Shown here piece by piece: positions 13,181 to 25,591 of a DNA stretch of 64,000 nt. Each line of letters begins with the position of its first letter. Within the stretch, counting starts at the first letter, position 1. The translations under genes and the position numbers were made by a program. The notes beneath the pieces are model-generated. The model was not told where the DNA came from and ran no database searches. It was given only the letters and a program-made list of their open reading frames with translations. Origin of the DNA: Chionis minor (taxonomy: Eukaryota; Chordata; Aves; Charadriiformes; Chionididae); contig VZSF01007302.1 of assembly GCA_013398295.1 (NCBI GenBank), forward strand, positions 1 to 64,000. The letters run 5' to 3'.

Positions 13181-13244
13181 ATAGATTCCATCCAAAAAGG
13201 ACAGGTACAGTACGATGGTCTGTACTAGCAAAGACAAGGGAGGG

Positions 13245-13266
13245 TTTATTTATTTATTTATTTATA
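13245..13266. repeat. (TTTA)n microsatellite
   Basis: About five and a half perfect TTTA units, followed by the related tatgtatgtag. A typical length-variable microsatellite. Confidence 0.95.
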
Positions 13267-13935
13267 TGTATGTAGGGGGCAAATATGTTACGTGCATATA
13301 TACAGAGAGAGGACATGAATGTGGACATCTACTGTGAAACATGAGGTAGAACATAGTCCAGAAGAACAGGCAAGTCCCCATGCTGTCAGCTCTTTGAAAG
13401 TTTTTAAAAGATCTGTGTTTTCACCTTGTATCTTCTTCCTTTGTCCACTCAGGTTTTGCAAATGATCTCCTGTGTAGTGACTTATTGAAGACTTAGATTT
13501 CTTGAGCAGTTCTCCTGAGGTCTTGAATCCATTATACCCACATATGTAACACTTGGGGATGGGGATTATTTGTATCACCTAACTTTACTCTCATTTCACA
13601 CCTGAGTTAGGAAAATAATCTTACTTGGCTTTCTCTACCCATTTAGTACTTCACGTTCTGTGATCCACTTTCCAGAGATGATCTTCTCTTACCCTTGGCT
13701 ACAGAAAACACCAACAAAGTAATCCAGTGCTGTTCCCCACCTAAAAGGATAAAATAAGCACCATTAATTTAAATTATCCCTGTCTACAAATTGCTGTATG
13801 GCTGTTTGCTATGGCATGTGAATTTACTGTCATGATAATGGCAAACACTGTAAACTATATAACATATCTTTGTTATTCATATCTTCAAAATATTAGCTGG
13901 CAGACAGAGTTTAGTAGCTATGGCAACACTGATAA

Positions 13936-13973
13936 ATTTAAAATTAATGGTTAATTTAAAATTAATTTGGTTA
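13936..13973. repeat. AT-rich tandem duplication, 18 and 20 bp
   Basis: atttaaaattaatggtta (13936-13953) is followed directly by the same unit with two extra T (13954-13973). Each unit contains overlapping TTAAAATTAA and TTAAT elements. Confidence 0.9.
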
Positions 13974-15645
13974 GTAAAAACAGGTCAAGGACTCAATACT
14001 ATGGAGTGCAAAGAGGAAGAGACGATTTGGAGGGTTAACTTCTAACTGATGCTAAAATAGGTGCTGGAGTTGGTGGTGTTAACACTTCCCATCCTCACAG
14101 CATTCAGCCCTGGACATGAGGGAGCAACTAGGGACTTGAAAGAAAAGATGTTTCTCTTTTGAGTAGCAACCAGGAGGCATAAAATTTCCAATTCCATGAA
14201 ATGTCCAATTTCTTCTTATTTTTCTCTCAATGTCTGAATGATTTTATTTTTCTTAAAATCAGCCTAAAGACCTTAAAACTATTCCAGAACAGGGCTAATA
14301 GTCTATAGTAATGACTAATTTTTCTCTATACATGGACAAATATTGACAGAGAACATGCACGTAGGAACTTGCTATGACCCATGCTATGCCTCCACCTTAA
14401 TTGTTATTACCAATACATGTGGTAGGCTTTTTATCAAAGAATTAAATACCCTAATATTGCTTCATGCTGAGCAAACAGTGAGTGAAAGCCCAGGAAAATA
14501 TATCTGGATTGTTTCAATTTGGAAATTACATGGCTGTTCTGAAGTCACTCCCGTCAGTATCTAAACCGGCTTTAAATCAAAAGAGCTAAGGAGGAGTGGG
14601 TGAGAGCCTACAGCAGTATGACTAGGAAAGACTGCAGCTATCTGGTTTTTTCTAGTTATAGACTAGGTCAGGAACAACTTGCCATGAGAAGGGTCTGTCT
14701 GTGCATGGGAGAATTGCTGAGGGTGCTGAGGAGGAGCAGAAGCGGTCTGAGTTTCAGGTGAGCTTCAGCTTACGCAACAGGACAAAGGGGTAAAGTCCTG
14801 AGACAGGTGCCAGGATCTGGCATGATTATAAACCAAGAGGAACGAGGTACTGCCAACTGGCAAACAAATGTGGGATAGGAATTCAACCGGTGCTTCACCT
14901 GGGCTCAGCCTCAGCAGAAAAGTTTTTCACCAAGGTATTAACCCTTCAGAACCAGGGGTGTTCATGCAGAAATGCAGACTAACATGGCCACCGCAAAGAG
15001 TTTCTCTATCAATTCCTACAGCAAATACCTGACAGATGATTTGGTACAGCATGGGCAAGGAGGTCAGCCTCGTCTCCAAAAACGCTGGACGAGAAGCATG
15101 TATCATAAGTGATTTCACGAATATTTTGGTAGCGTGTGTAGGTGTTGTGAAAATCTGGCAGTCCTCTTTTCTGCAGTGGGAGACAACAGGTGAGAGTGTC
15201 CTCAGCTGCTTTCTGGGAAAGCCATGATTAATGCAACTGGGCCTTTTTTTAATCTTTTCCCCTTTTTATTTTTGATTATAGGGTCGGCAGTATGGGTCCC
15301 CTCTCTTATGTTTTACTGGATCTGATTATTCCTCTTAGTGGCAGTTTAAGCAGAGCTGGCAAGAACTCCAGCTGTTTGCCACTATGTTCACAGCATACGC
15401 ACTTTGCATTACCACATACACATCCACAGAGAAGAAGCAGCTTGTAACTCTCAGATTTCTTCCTCTGCTCCCAAACACACATACTGGGTGTAGAAATCTG
15501 ACATGCCAGATAGTGTAACAGATAACATATGCTATTATGAGCTCTCATTTCCCAGCCTCAAATGCTTCTTTAGATGGTTGTTGTCTCATATGCCTGACTA
15601 TTTCAAACACTGTGTGTGTATGGAGCAGGATCTTTTTGCAAATTA

Positions 15646-16124
15646 GGACATCGAACTGTTGGAACAGGTCCAGCGAAGGGCCACTAAGATGATTAGAGGG
15701 ATGGAGCACCTCTCCTATGAGGACAGGCTGAGAGAGCTGGGGCTGTTCAGCCTGGAGAATAGAAGGCTCCGGGGAGACCTGATAGCAGCCTTTCAGTATC
15801 TGAAGGGAGCCTACAGGAGAGCTGGAAAGGGACTCTTTGTCAGGAAGTCTAGTGATAGGACAAGGGGTAATGGTTTTAAATTGGAAGAGGGGAGATTTAG
15901 ATTAGATATTAGGAAGAAGTTCTTTACTGTGAGGGTGGTGAGGCACTGGAACAGGTTACCCAGGGAAGTTGTGGAGGCCCCATCCCTGGAAGTGTTTAAG
16001 GCCAGGCTGGATGGGGCTTTGAGCAACCTGCTCTAGTGAGAGGTGTCCCTGCCCATGGCAGGGGGGTTGGAACTTGATGATCTTTAAGGTCCCTTCCAAC
16101 TCTAACCATTCTATGATTCTATGA
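15646..16124 (+). mobile_element. Young CR1 LINE, 5'-truncated, intact C-terminal ORF2
   Basis: A 479-base CR1 copy. It starts within ORF2 at the [14 protein letters not shown] segment, keeps the frame open to the natural stop at 16034-16036, and ends in a UTR and ttctatgattctatga. The UTR carries cctgcccatggcagg, a short hairpin shared with the copy at 45104. The 125 codons differ from the matching part of that copy at only about six positions, so both belong to one recently active subfamily. The insertion is inferred to be young because no frameshift or stop is visible. Immediately 3' (16139-16172) is a diverged stretch resembling a second CR1 tail. Confidence 0.97.
15659..16036 (+). pseudogene. 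CR1 ORF2 C-terminal remnant, 125 codons
   Basis: This frame encodes only the last part of the CR1 ORF2 polyprotein, downstream of the polymerase core. Motifs in order: [19 protein letters not shown] at the start (the first M is an internal codon, not a true start), then RELGLFSLE near residue 26, [38 protein letters not shown], and the end [18 protein letters not shown]. It contains neither endonuclease nor reverse transcriptase catalytic motifs, so it cannot mobilise anything itself. The function of this C-terminal segment in CR1 is thought to involve recognition of the RNA 3' end, which is family knowledge and not visible here. It has no promoter, because the element is truncated. Confidence 0.93.
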
Positions 16125-18693
16125 AATTATCAAATCAAAAAGATCACGGAAATCATCTAGTCTAATTCTCTACATGGCATATAGCATTGGCGTTTCCTAA
16201 ATGAACTCCGGTTCTATTAGTACTTATTTGTGAGGGGGAAAACCACAAATTAATAAAGAAAAAAATATTCCTTTGTATGCCTGAAGTCCCCCACATCCCA
16301 ATATTAATTTTTCTACTTGATATCTAGATCCACTTTGTCCAAAAAAGACAATTTCATCCAAAAGGATGGACTTCAGAAAGTCATTTTAGAACAAATTTCT
16401 GACCTGTTGCTGGTTTAACCTTGACATCTTTGTTGGTTACAGCCTTTTTTTTTTACTTATTCTGCTAAAATGACTGCCCATGAAGGTACTTTTTGCACAA
16501 CCAAGAGAGAAGAGGGACTGTTGATTTGACCACATTTTGCCTTTAAAGAAATATATTCAAGAAATCATAATTTTAAAATTATTTTTATTTTTAACTCTTC
16601 TTGGAGCTCCACATTTTGTTACGTAACTTCTGAATACTATTATAAATATTTGATCAAATCTTTTATGTTTGTTGTTATACTGATTGTATCTTAATGGCAG
16701 TGTAACTCACACCAGATTACATTGCTACATTATGGGATATTGTTAACTGAGAACTGATCCTTAGCTTGCTGAAAGCACAAAATATTCTCTTCTTGACCAG
16801 CTGAATCCTAGTTATAATATTTTATTTTTATAATACAGATTGCATATATCCAGAGAATTAAGGTAGGTATTTAGGTAAGATTTGTAAACCTGTGAAAGTT
16901 TAAGGATATAAATGACGAGGGAGTTTCAAATCCCTCCTTTTTGACCTGATGCACAAAAGCATACAGGTGTTTTAAAGTGGATATGTGGGATTTGTATTTG
17001 TAAAACTATAAATAGCCCTTAAAAATTCCCACTCAAGCTCTTACCATCCTACCAAAGTGTTTAAGACCAAAGGGACCAAGGTTTTTAGTGTTACTTTTTC
17101 ACAGATGCCTAACCTTTTCTACTTCATGGGCTTGCAAGTGTCCTGCTCTTGTGAGATCTATGCAGATTTGATTTTCTTAATCCTATAACCAGTACAGAGC
17201 TGCCGGATGGGCTTTCCTCCAAACACCTCTCTTGAGTGATTCATCTAGTATGTGTTCTCCAAGGAACTCGGCACAAAATATGGCAAACAATCTTCCTCTT
17301 CCATTTAATAATTCAACAAAAAGAGCTCTGTGAATGCACAATTTCAATAAAAGTCTGAGAAGAAAGGTGTTCTTTTGGCTAGGACACTGGTGTGAGAAGT
17401 TGATTTAATTTTCATTAATCACAGGATGGAGTTGGTTTATTTCCTCTGCCTGCGGGTTTATGAACCCCCACCTTCCATATAAGTATTCCTAGTATTTGAT
17501 AACCTAGGAAAGAAGGTAGCACTCAGACCCTGAGAGTGATACCATTCCTTCCAGTGAAAAATCACGACAGATTAAGCTGGTGAATAAGCAAGGGAGAGTG
17601 AAGACTGTGCTCTAAGTCAATACTTTTCAGCTTCTGGTCTACTAGGAGATCCAGCTACCATACACCAGGGATCTGAAAAAGCCAACTAAGAAGTCCAAGC
17701 CTACCTGACTTCCCCAGGCACTACTTTGGTCTTCCACAGGGATACTTTTTAGGGATTTTCAAACTGAAAAACACAGACGACTTTTGCTCTAGTCTAAAGA
17801 TTAGGAAACAGATCTGGTGGATGAATCTTGTTTTCCAGCACTTCTTTCATGTCTGCTTTGCACCCTTTCAAACTACTGTTTCATGCTGAGCTTGTACACA
17901 GCCCTTGAAGCAAGGAAAATAGGATCCTTTCTCTCTTACATATGACTCCTAAGCCCAAGGGTCAAGGGTATGATTCCCATTCACACATGTCTTCAGTAAA
18001 AATTAGTGAGAGAGATCTCAGACTCATAAAAGCTCCCATATGGTGATTCCTATAAACATCTGTATAGTCCTTGCTAAGTGAGGAACAAAGTGAAAACACA
18101 TTGACTAGAGTGAGTAGAAAACATTGCCAGCCTGGGGCAGAACTAGTTTGAGGCACAAACTGGAAAGGGGTGGAGGATTGCCGTGGCAAAATAACACAGT
18201 CCTCCTGCTAGTTTCCTTACTGCCAAGTTGTAGAAAGCCAATTAGCTGTGGCTTCTCTTGCTTAAAGAAGGGTTAGTGGTGGCTACTCCTAAAGGATTCC
18301 GCCCAAAGCCAGTCACTGCCTCTACTCATCCTGTATCTAGCAAGTCTGATCATTTAGTCTGCCTTTCTGTCTCAGCTCCCTCCCTTCTATAGGAAGAAAT
18401 AGCCAGGAATGAATGAAACCAGGGCTGACAAAGTTCCTTGTGGAAAAGCCTTTTTTGGGGATTTACCTGGAAGACTTAGCACCTGAGAGATGCAGACTGA
18501 GATCACAACTGAGTACAGAGGTGACCAATGATTTCTCTTTTACCCTTTCCTGAGATGGTGGATAAAGGGTTCCTACTTCGGTAGTGACTCAGGTTTTTGG
18601 GGAGAAATCTGGGAAAACATAGGCTTGGGAGATCAGAGGCAGGAACACAGAGTAGGGCATGCAGGTCTTCAAAGTTCCCCCTTCAGTCTTCTT
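16125..18693. other. Unique DNA; possible very old CR1 tail at 16139-16172
   Basis: Just after the young CR1 tail, aaagatcacggaaatcatctagtctaa (16139-16165) resembles the antisense end of an ancient CR1 (agatcatctagtccaa type), but too little is left to be sure. The remainder shows no gene or repeat that I recognise. Confidence 0.5.
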
Positions 18694-18775
18694 TACTCCA
18701 GACTGAAAAGACACAACTCCCTCAGCCTTTCCTCGTAAGAAAGGTGTTCCAGTCCCCTAACCATCTTTGTAGGGC
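18694..18775 (-). mobile_element. Orphan internal CR1 ORF2 fragment
   Basis: On the minus strand these roughly 80 bases read [18 protein letters not shown] and L-F-S-L-E. This is the same ORF2 segment present in the copies at 15646, 45104 and 61067. Unlike the other copies it has neither a 3' UTR nor an octamer tail next to it; the sequence at 18690 and below is not CR1. A 5'-truncated CR1 should always keep its 3' end, so this piece was probably cut off by a later deletion or rearrangement. It is a diverged and presumably old copy. Confidence 0.85.
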
Positions 18776-21700
18776 AAAAATGAAAGATGAAAGATTTGTA
18801 TTTTTTGTTGAAAGACCTGCATGAATCAACAGCTGTGAATTCTCCCCTTTGCTGCCTGAACATATCCGTTATCTGTTGGCTGTGTGTTGCATACCTCATT
18901 CATTAAAAACCAGGAACCTTTCATTGATTTTTAAATGAAAATTTTTTCATGATTTCAATGAAAACTATTTCAAAATGATTATTTTTAGTGAGTTATGTCA
19001 ACGCCTTGAGATCTCTGTGCTAGCACTGAAAAGCTGTCTTAAGAGTGCACAAAGAAACTCGTATGCAGTACCTTAGCAGTGAAATAATGAGAAAAATGTC
19101 TTTGCTTTTGTTCCTGTTGGAAGAGTTTATTTTTTTAAGGTATTTTTAATACCTTAATTCAAGTTCCATTATCAAATAGCTGTCTCTGAACTAACACAAA
19201 TACATACTTTCATCCAAAATAAAAGGTCACCTTCTGTTACTGGAAAATTTTATAGATGTTGATAGAATTTACTACCTATTATTTGGACAGACATGAATAT
19301 CATCAAGCAAAAGAAAAACAGAGAAAATCAACAACAGAATGACTTGGTAAGAAGTTATTCAGATTTAGTTTGCAAAGAAATACACCATCAGCTTTCCTCT
19401 ATCTGGCTCAACAGATTTGCCACATACCCAAGGACCTCCCAATTCAGTTTGTGTAGAGGCAGCTTGAGTTCATTATGTAATTTCTCTCATCATAAAGTAA
19501 ACATCTAAAACATGGCAGGTGAAATGCATCGTAAAAATGTTGCTTATTAAAACAAAAGACATTTTGTTCATTGCCTTGATCATAACAGCAAGGTGGGTGG
19601 TGAACTAATTCAGAGGTGCAAGCCTAAACCTCGTGCACCTATGGGAGGCTTCATTTCATTAACTTGTTCCATCTAAGATAACCTAGTATATCCATCTGCA
19701 ACCTGCATGTCAGAAGGCTCCGGATCTCCTGTAGATTCTGTCTACTACCTGTCAGTCCCATATAAATACTAAATTTATCCATGGGGATTTTCAGTGTCAC
19801 TTAGATACCTATTATAAGCAGATAAGTAGCAACTTCAAACTCACCTTTCAACTCTTTCTATCAGTGTCAGGAAGGATTAATGCTTTTCAAGCTTCTGAAG
19901 ATGGGAGAGAGTGATCTCAGACCAGGCAATCTGCTCCCATCTCTCACCAGATTCTTGCTGATGTAACACCTAGAGTAAGTTCTGACTTTTGGGATGGGGG
20001 TTTGGAGTTGGGTTTGGGTTTTTTTCACAGACTATACATCTTGTTTAGAGCTGACACTTATCAGATCATAACTGACATTTTAATTTTTAAATTAATGCTT
20101 AATGGTCTTGTGGTTTTAAATGTTCCTTTAATAAGCTAGTTTACCTTTAGCTTTCCCAATTAACTCTTGGTGAAAAGTGGTGTTAGGAGCAGCAGGAATT
20201 CAATGGAGATGCACTTTATTCCCTGTTGAAAAGAAGGACATGAATCTGCATTCTCCTGCTAGCAACTGAAATCGATTTACCATTTGCCAAGATGAACCCT
20301 TCAAAAAAGGGGACTTTGACATTTTGAATTGCTGCAGAAAAGAGAAGAGGTGCTTGAGACCTTCTTAGTGCCTCTCACAGCAGCATCTACATCTTGGCTC
20401 ATTCATTGTACAAGGCAAGCACCCCTCAGCAGGCACCTTGGGTATATTTTACCCCTTGGATGAGATCTTTTGGAAAGCTCCACAAACATGTCTTTTTGAT
20501 GCCGCTGTGGAAGTCTGAGCCTTGAAGCATCTAGTTCATCATTATTCTTAAATCTATTCTTCATTATTAATACATTATTACTGAGCATACACTATGACAA
20601 CCCTGAATATTTCTGAAATACATGTATACTTCCAACACATTTTTGATTCTTTAAAATTTCCACTTCCCAGTTTCCTAGGGCGATGAGATCTGCTATCTGC
20701 TTCACTGTGGTATAACACAATATTCCTGTCTTTCAGAATCTTGCTGGAAGTTGAGGGACTGATGATTAAATTGTCTGATCATACAAAAAATGCAAGCAGG
20801 AGACAAGTTTGCATTATTGATCTATGGCAAAGGTTACTTCAGTCAACCGAACTATGAGTGGATACTTGCTCATTTAAAGTGAGGCAGTGGGCAAAGGTGA
20901 TAAGTATAACACTAACTGCCTCACTCCATTAGAGTTCTGCTGACTACTGTAACTGCTACGTCTTCTCTTGAACAAACAGTGCAGAGGAGGACTTGTGACC
21001 TTTAGGTCTGCTGTTATGGCTCTCCCATAACATGACTTTAGGCCTTACCTATGTCTGTTCATTTTTTCCTTCCTGACAGATGGTCTGATACAGCCCTTAA
21101 TTCTTAACAGCAAAGGAGTGGTGTATATTTCTACAACTCTGCCCTTCTTTAAAAATTTATTTTACAGTACCACAGAGTGCCAGTGGTATTATTGTAAAAT
21201 TGGTTTTAATGGTACCCCTGAAATCTCAATTGAATTCAATTGAAGCAGAATATATGTGATAATTTATCGGATAGAGTGTCTCTCAGGTTAAGCAGTTTGC
21301 TTCACTACTATGCTCCTTTTGAAATTTCACTATTTTCTGACTATGCTGAAACTTAATAAGATGTTTCTATCTGTTATTTAATTCTTCCAATGAGTAAGGT
21401 CCTTATCTCTGATTTTTCCCAAGTGCATTTCTGTTACATAGTTCCTTCTCGGATTGTTTTGTGGCTTGGTTAGCTAATGGTTTTAAACCACATGGAATGT
21501 GCTAAAATCTCTGTGGATTCTGTTAAAATGAGAACTAAAATGAGTCTATTATTGATTGCATCTGTCAGGATGGGTACTCAAGTATCACAAGTAAAGTTCT
21601 TACATAGAACACATTGTACCGTTTATTAGTGCAGTTAAAAACACTTGCCATAGTTGTCTTGTTCCCTTGAACTATAGTAGGAAAGCAGTCAAATCAATGC

Positions 21701-24559
21701 ATTTGACATATTTTCCATTACCACAGTAAGGTCAAAGCAGCTGTCCACCCTCATGAATTCCTATGCTGCCAGAGAGATGCAGCAGCAAAATATGTTGAAT
21801 AGACATGGTAGGTCTTCAGCTCAGCAAAATTATGTCATCAAGAAGGCAACAGCCAGTGGTTAAAAATGAGTTAAAGAAAAAAGCCAGTGAAACCCCAGCT
21901 TTGGATGATGAGCCACAGAAATACCATTCCCAATTTATTTGGGATTTGTGTTTTCCTTAAATGTCTGCATCATATCTGAATACTCCTGAGCCTCTCACAC
22001 ACTCTGGAGCAAATATTTTTTTGGCTTTAGAAGCCTTAAATACCCAACAAGTCATTTCCTTTTTTATGGTGGAAGACAGAAAACCAGTAATGTTTATGCT
22101 ATGGAGAGTAATTCCTATCAATTTATTTGAACTCTTGTTCTCAGTGTCTCTCAATGCAGTTTTCTTTAATTTGTTCTTCCTCCACAACCCCGCTGCGCCC
22201 CCCCNTTTCATACATAGGCAAAAAGAAAAAACTAATAGTTTAAGGATATATGCAAATCAAATCACTGTTTTAAAGTGGTTTTTTTCATGATAGTGAACTA
22301 AAGTTATTTGGGGTCTAAACGATGTTGTGCCCATGATCAACGCTTAGAAGTCTTGTCTCCTTGAGTGATGGGCTCACTGTGACACAAGTTCTTTTTTTCA
22401 AGCAAGCTTCCAGTTCTACCTTTTTACTAGTGGCTTCCCAGTGAAATGCCTTAACAGTTGTTTTTTTCTTTAAGAGAGACTTGGAAAGCAGTACTGCATC
22501 AAGGACAGGTAGCTTTACGTACCTCAGCCTACAGAAACAGGATCAAATCTTCCCTTTGAACCTTTCAATATCCACAGCTCTGACTTTTTTCTTGTATCCC
22601 AACACCACTGAACCAGAAAAAAGCTGATTGCTCTTTAGTTTAAAAAAAAAAAAAAATAAAAGAAAGACTTTCTTCAATACCATACCCATACTCTTGTCAA
22701 ACTGTAATGATCTTCAGCTACCTACCTCATCCACAACACCACTGCTGTGTGATATTCATGTTGTCACTATTTCAGGACTGAAGATCTTCACATCAGTCAA
22801 CTTCCTTTTAGGCCTACCTAGGGGTCTTGAAAGGTAATATATCTAAGTAACTACCTCGTGATTATCTAAGTAATTAGGGAACAGTCCAGCTGATCACATG
22901 TAGGGTCAGTTGCCTTCACATCTAAGACATCGATGGAAGGCTGGCAGATGTGACACCGAACCTAAACCTTTTGGAATCACACTGGAATACCCTGCAGTAT
23001 CTGATCTCTATATTTAGGCAACCAAATCCTGCTACAGTTGTCCAATTATCTAGTTTTCAAGTCAGGTGAATTACTTTCCAAACTTCACTGACTTCACTGA
23101 GTAGAGAGCTATTAATTCTAGTGAAGGGTCAGACAACCAGCTCGCATCTGGACTTGCATGAAGACACCTAAATTTCTTAACGTGCAAGCTGAATCTAACC
23201 CCTAAGCACTTGGGACCTGCACTAAGGCAGATGGTTGTCATCCAAAATACCTTATTTAGTCTGACTGTGTCATAACAACTCAAGTGTCTTCTGGCACGAA
23301 GTTAATTTCTTTTTCCTTTTATCTGTTTTCCAGAAAGAAAAAAAATCATATTTTAACTCAAACCAATATGGTAGTAAAGGAAATACCATAATAAGCAAGC
23401 CAATATGAAGTTCATCTTATTGCACACAAGGTTATTTCTTTCAAATTACTCACATTAGAATAATGTCAGCTTCTTCAAAGGAGGAAGATGCAGTGCATGC
23501 CCAATATTCCCTCAAAACATTGTAACCCAACTGCCTTCCTCCAAGGCTGGCTCCATCACTCTGTACATGTTTGGCATGCAAGGAGGCTGTCCTGACTGAT
23601 GCTCTTTCTTGTTTCAGAGGGTGATTCAGCCCATTACTAACCTTTTTTTCCATGCTTGCTTGCTTTTGGAATCAGCACAAAGAAAACAATGGAATTTTGT
23701 GGGGAAGGTTGTTCTTCTGATACATTTTCTCATTCCAAGTTTTTTGTTGGAACATTCCTGAAAGATTTGCAGTTTGGAATTCCTCTGGTAAAATGTAGGA
23801 AGGTTTAGCTGGTCCTAAGGTAGACATCCAAAACATGTCCAGTGAAGTGCATTTTTAAGCTGTCTATTTCTTCCTATTGATTCCAGAAAGACTGACCAAC
23901 CTTGCGGTTTTGGTTACTGAAAGTATCTGTATGCGTCTGTATGCATCTACAAGAAGATGAGACAAGTCCAACTCTTAAGTCTTTTAGAATGCCTTTATTC
24001 TAAACTATCTTTTTTTTTTTTTAATCTTGGCCTTTCTGTTTTCCAATCAGTCTTAATATAAAAGTTATAATTTCTTCTCTTTTTATTTTTTTTCTTTTCT
24101 TTTTGCTTGCTTTGAAAAAAAATTGAATGTCATGAGTCACAGGCACTGATCCTACTTTTGTGCTATTTCTTCTATACTCTTCTGGGAGCACCTGAAAGTT
24201 ACTAAGCACAGTTTATCCACATAAGTTTCTACTTACCATTGACCACTCCATCAGCTGTGCAGAAATGAACCCTTAAAAATGATTTCCTTAAAGACAACAC
24301 GGATTCTGGAGTCCTTGAACTAAAGCACACTTTTTTGTGGGGGCTGAATTTCTCATGGCTTCTCACAGAAGTGAGGTAGAAGAAACTGAGGAAGCAGAGG
24401 TCTCAGTCAGACCCAGTGACTGTTAACAATTGAGAACGGAAATGCAGCTCCCTTTTTCTTCCTATGAAGTATGAAAAGCCCAGCTGTGATTGTCATGTCT
24501 TTTACCTTAGACTGTATTTGCTTAGTTCTTAAAGATACAAGGTTTTTATAGGTACACCA
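18776..24559. other. Unique DNA, one assembly gap, no gene recognised
   Basis: Nearly 5.8 kb with no repeat family that I can name. An N at 22205 follows a C-run. T-rich and A-rich runs occur at about 22640-22655 and 24008-24022. Short frames such as 21961-22290 cross the N and are not credible genes. Confidence 0.55.
22205..22205. other. Single-N gap after a run of 7 C
   Basis: Position 22205 is N and directly follows seven C (22198-22204) in ctgcg-C7. An N of length one is a placeholder join, so the true length and sequence are unknown. Compare the N at 42265, which follows nine C. Confidence 0.97.
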
Positions 24560-24875
24560 ATCATAAAATCATAGAAAGGTTTAGGTTGGAAAGGACCTTA
24601 AAGATCACCTAGTTCTAACCCCCTTGTCCTGAACAAGGGCGCCTTCTACTAGACCTGGTTGCTCAAAGCCCCATCCAACCTTGCCTTGAACACCTCCAGG
24701 GATGGAGCATCCACAGCTTCTCTGGGCAACCTATTCCAGTGCCTCACCACCCCCACAGTAAAGAACTTCCTGAGATCTATTCTAAATCTCCCCTCTTCCA
24801 GCTAGAAGCCATTACCCCTTGTCCTATCACTACATGCTCTTGTGAAAAGTCTCTCTCCGGCTTTCTTGTAGGCCT
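24560..24875 (-). mobile_element. CR1 LINE 3' fragment
   Basis: A minus-strand copy with its 3' end at the left (atcataaaatcatagaaagg) and truncation at about 24875. Read on the minus strand it covers the E-S-L-F-T-R-A region, the G-N-G-F segment, a damaged D-x-R-K-x-F segment, [16 protein letters not shown] and A-L-S-N. A UTR of the gatctttaaggtcctttcc type follows. The FF core next to D-x-R-K is shortened by a few bases, so the frame is broken. It is related to the 15646/45104 subfamily but older. Confidence 0.95.
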
Positions 24876-25570
24876 GAATTCAGTTTGCTATCACAAATCT
24901 TGGGATGATGTTGTTAGGGAGGCCAGAATACAGTAGGAGCTCATCTTCAGCTTACTATGAGCAGAATATCTGTGTATTTTTAGTGAAAGCTATACCACAA
25001 GGACATTCAGGCACACCTACGCTCATCTCAGCACTATATTCTAACAGCTCTGGGTCAGCTCCTGTCTCCTTAAAATTGTTTGTATAACGAGGAATGAACA
25101 TAAATTACGGTTCTTGGCAATGGAGAGAAACAGCTTCTTCTAAGGACTTCAGAGCAAATGGCTTGAACTGTTTTTTTCTTGCAGTTACCATCTTGTCCTA
25201 ATTTTGAAAAGAAATTCAGGCAAAATCAAGTGGAAACAACATAGTAAATAAATAATGCTTTGCCTTTATATAGCTTTTTATATACAACAGTTTCATAGAC
25301 TCCTTGTGATAGTGTTATTTCAGGCATTTTGTTCCTTATGTAACTTAGCAGTCCTACTGCTGACTTTGAAAGGGATTGCTTTTAACCTCCAAATAATCTA
25401 CTAACAGTATACACTGCAGATCCTCAACTGTTGCTTCCAGTAAGATTTAGTGTTTACTTGTGGTCTGGTTTTAAATATATGAAGGAAAAAGTGGAGTCAT
25501 GCTTCCTCCAGGTGAGTATTCAGCTGATAGATGCACCTTAATAGCAGAAAAAACATTGGAATTATAGACT

Positions 25571-25591
25571 CCCCCCGCCCCCCCCATCCCC
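25571..25591 (-). repeat. C-rich tract, G-quadruplex-prone on the minus strand
   Basis: Six C, G, eight C, AT and four C. The minus strand therefore has three G tracts of 4, 8 and 6, enough for four GGG runs with very short loops. Such sequence is a known cause of polymerase stalling and coverage dropout. Confidence 0.8.

Larger units (their letters stand above)
13181..15645. other. Unique DNA with two small simple repeats
   Basis: This holds a (TTTA)n tract at 13245 and an AT-rich tandem pair at 13936, both listed separately. The part from 14580 to 15200 is somewhat richer in G+C by eye but has no long frame, no CpG cluster and no repeat that I recognise. Confidence 0.55.

Noticed and set aside
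21957..22290. Frames on both strands crossing the N at 22205
   Set aside because: They rely on an unknown base and an unknown gap length and have no domain.
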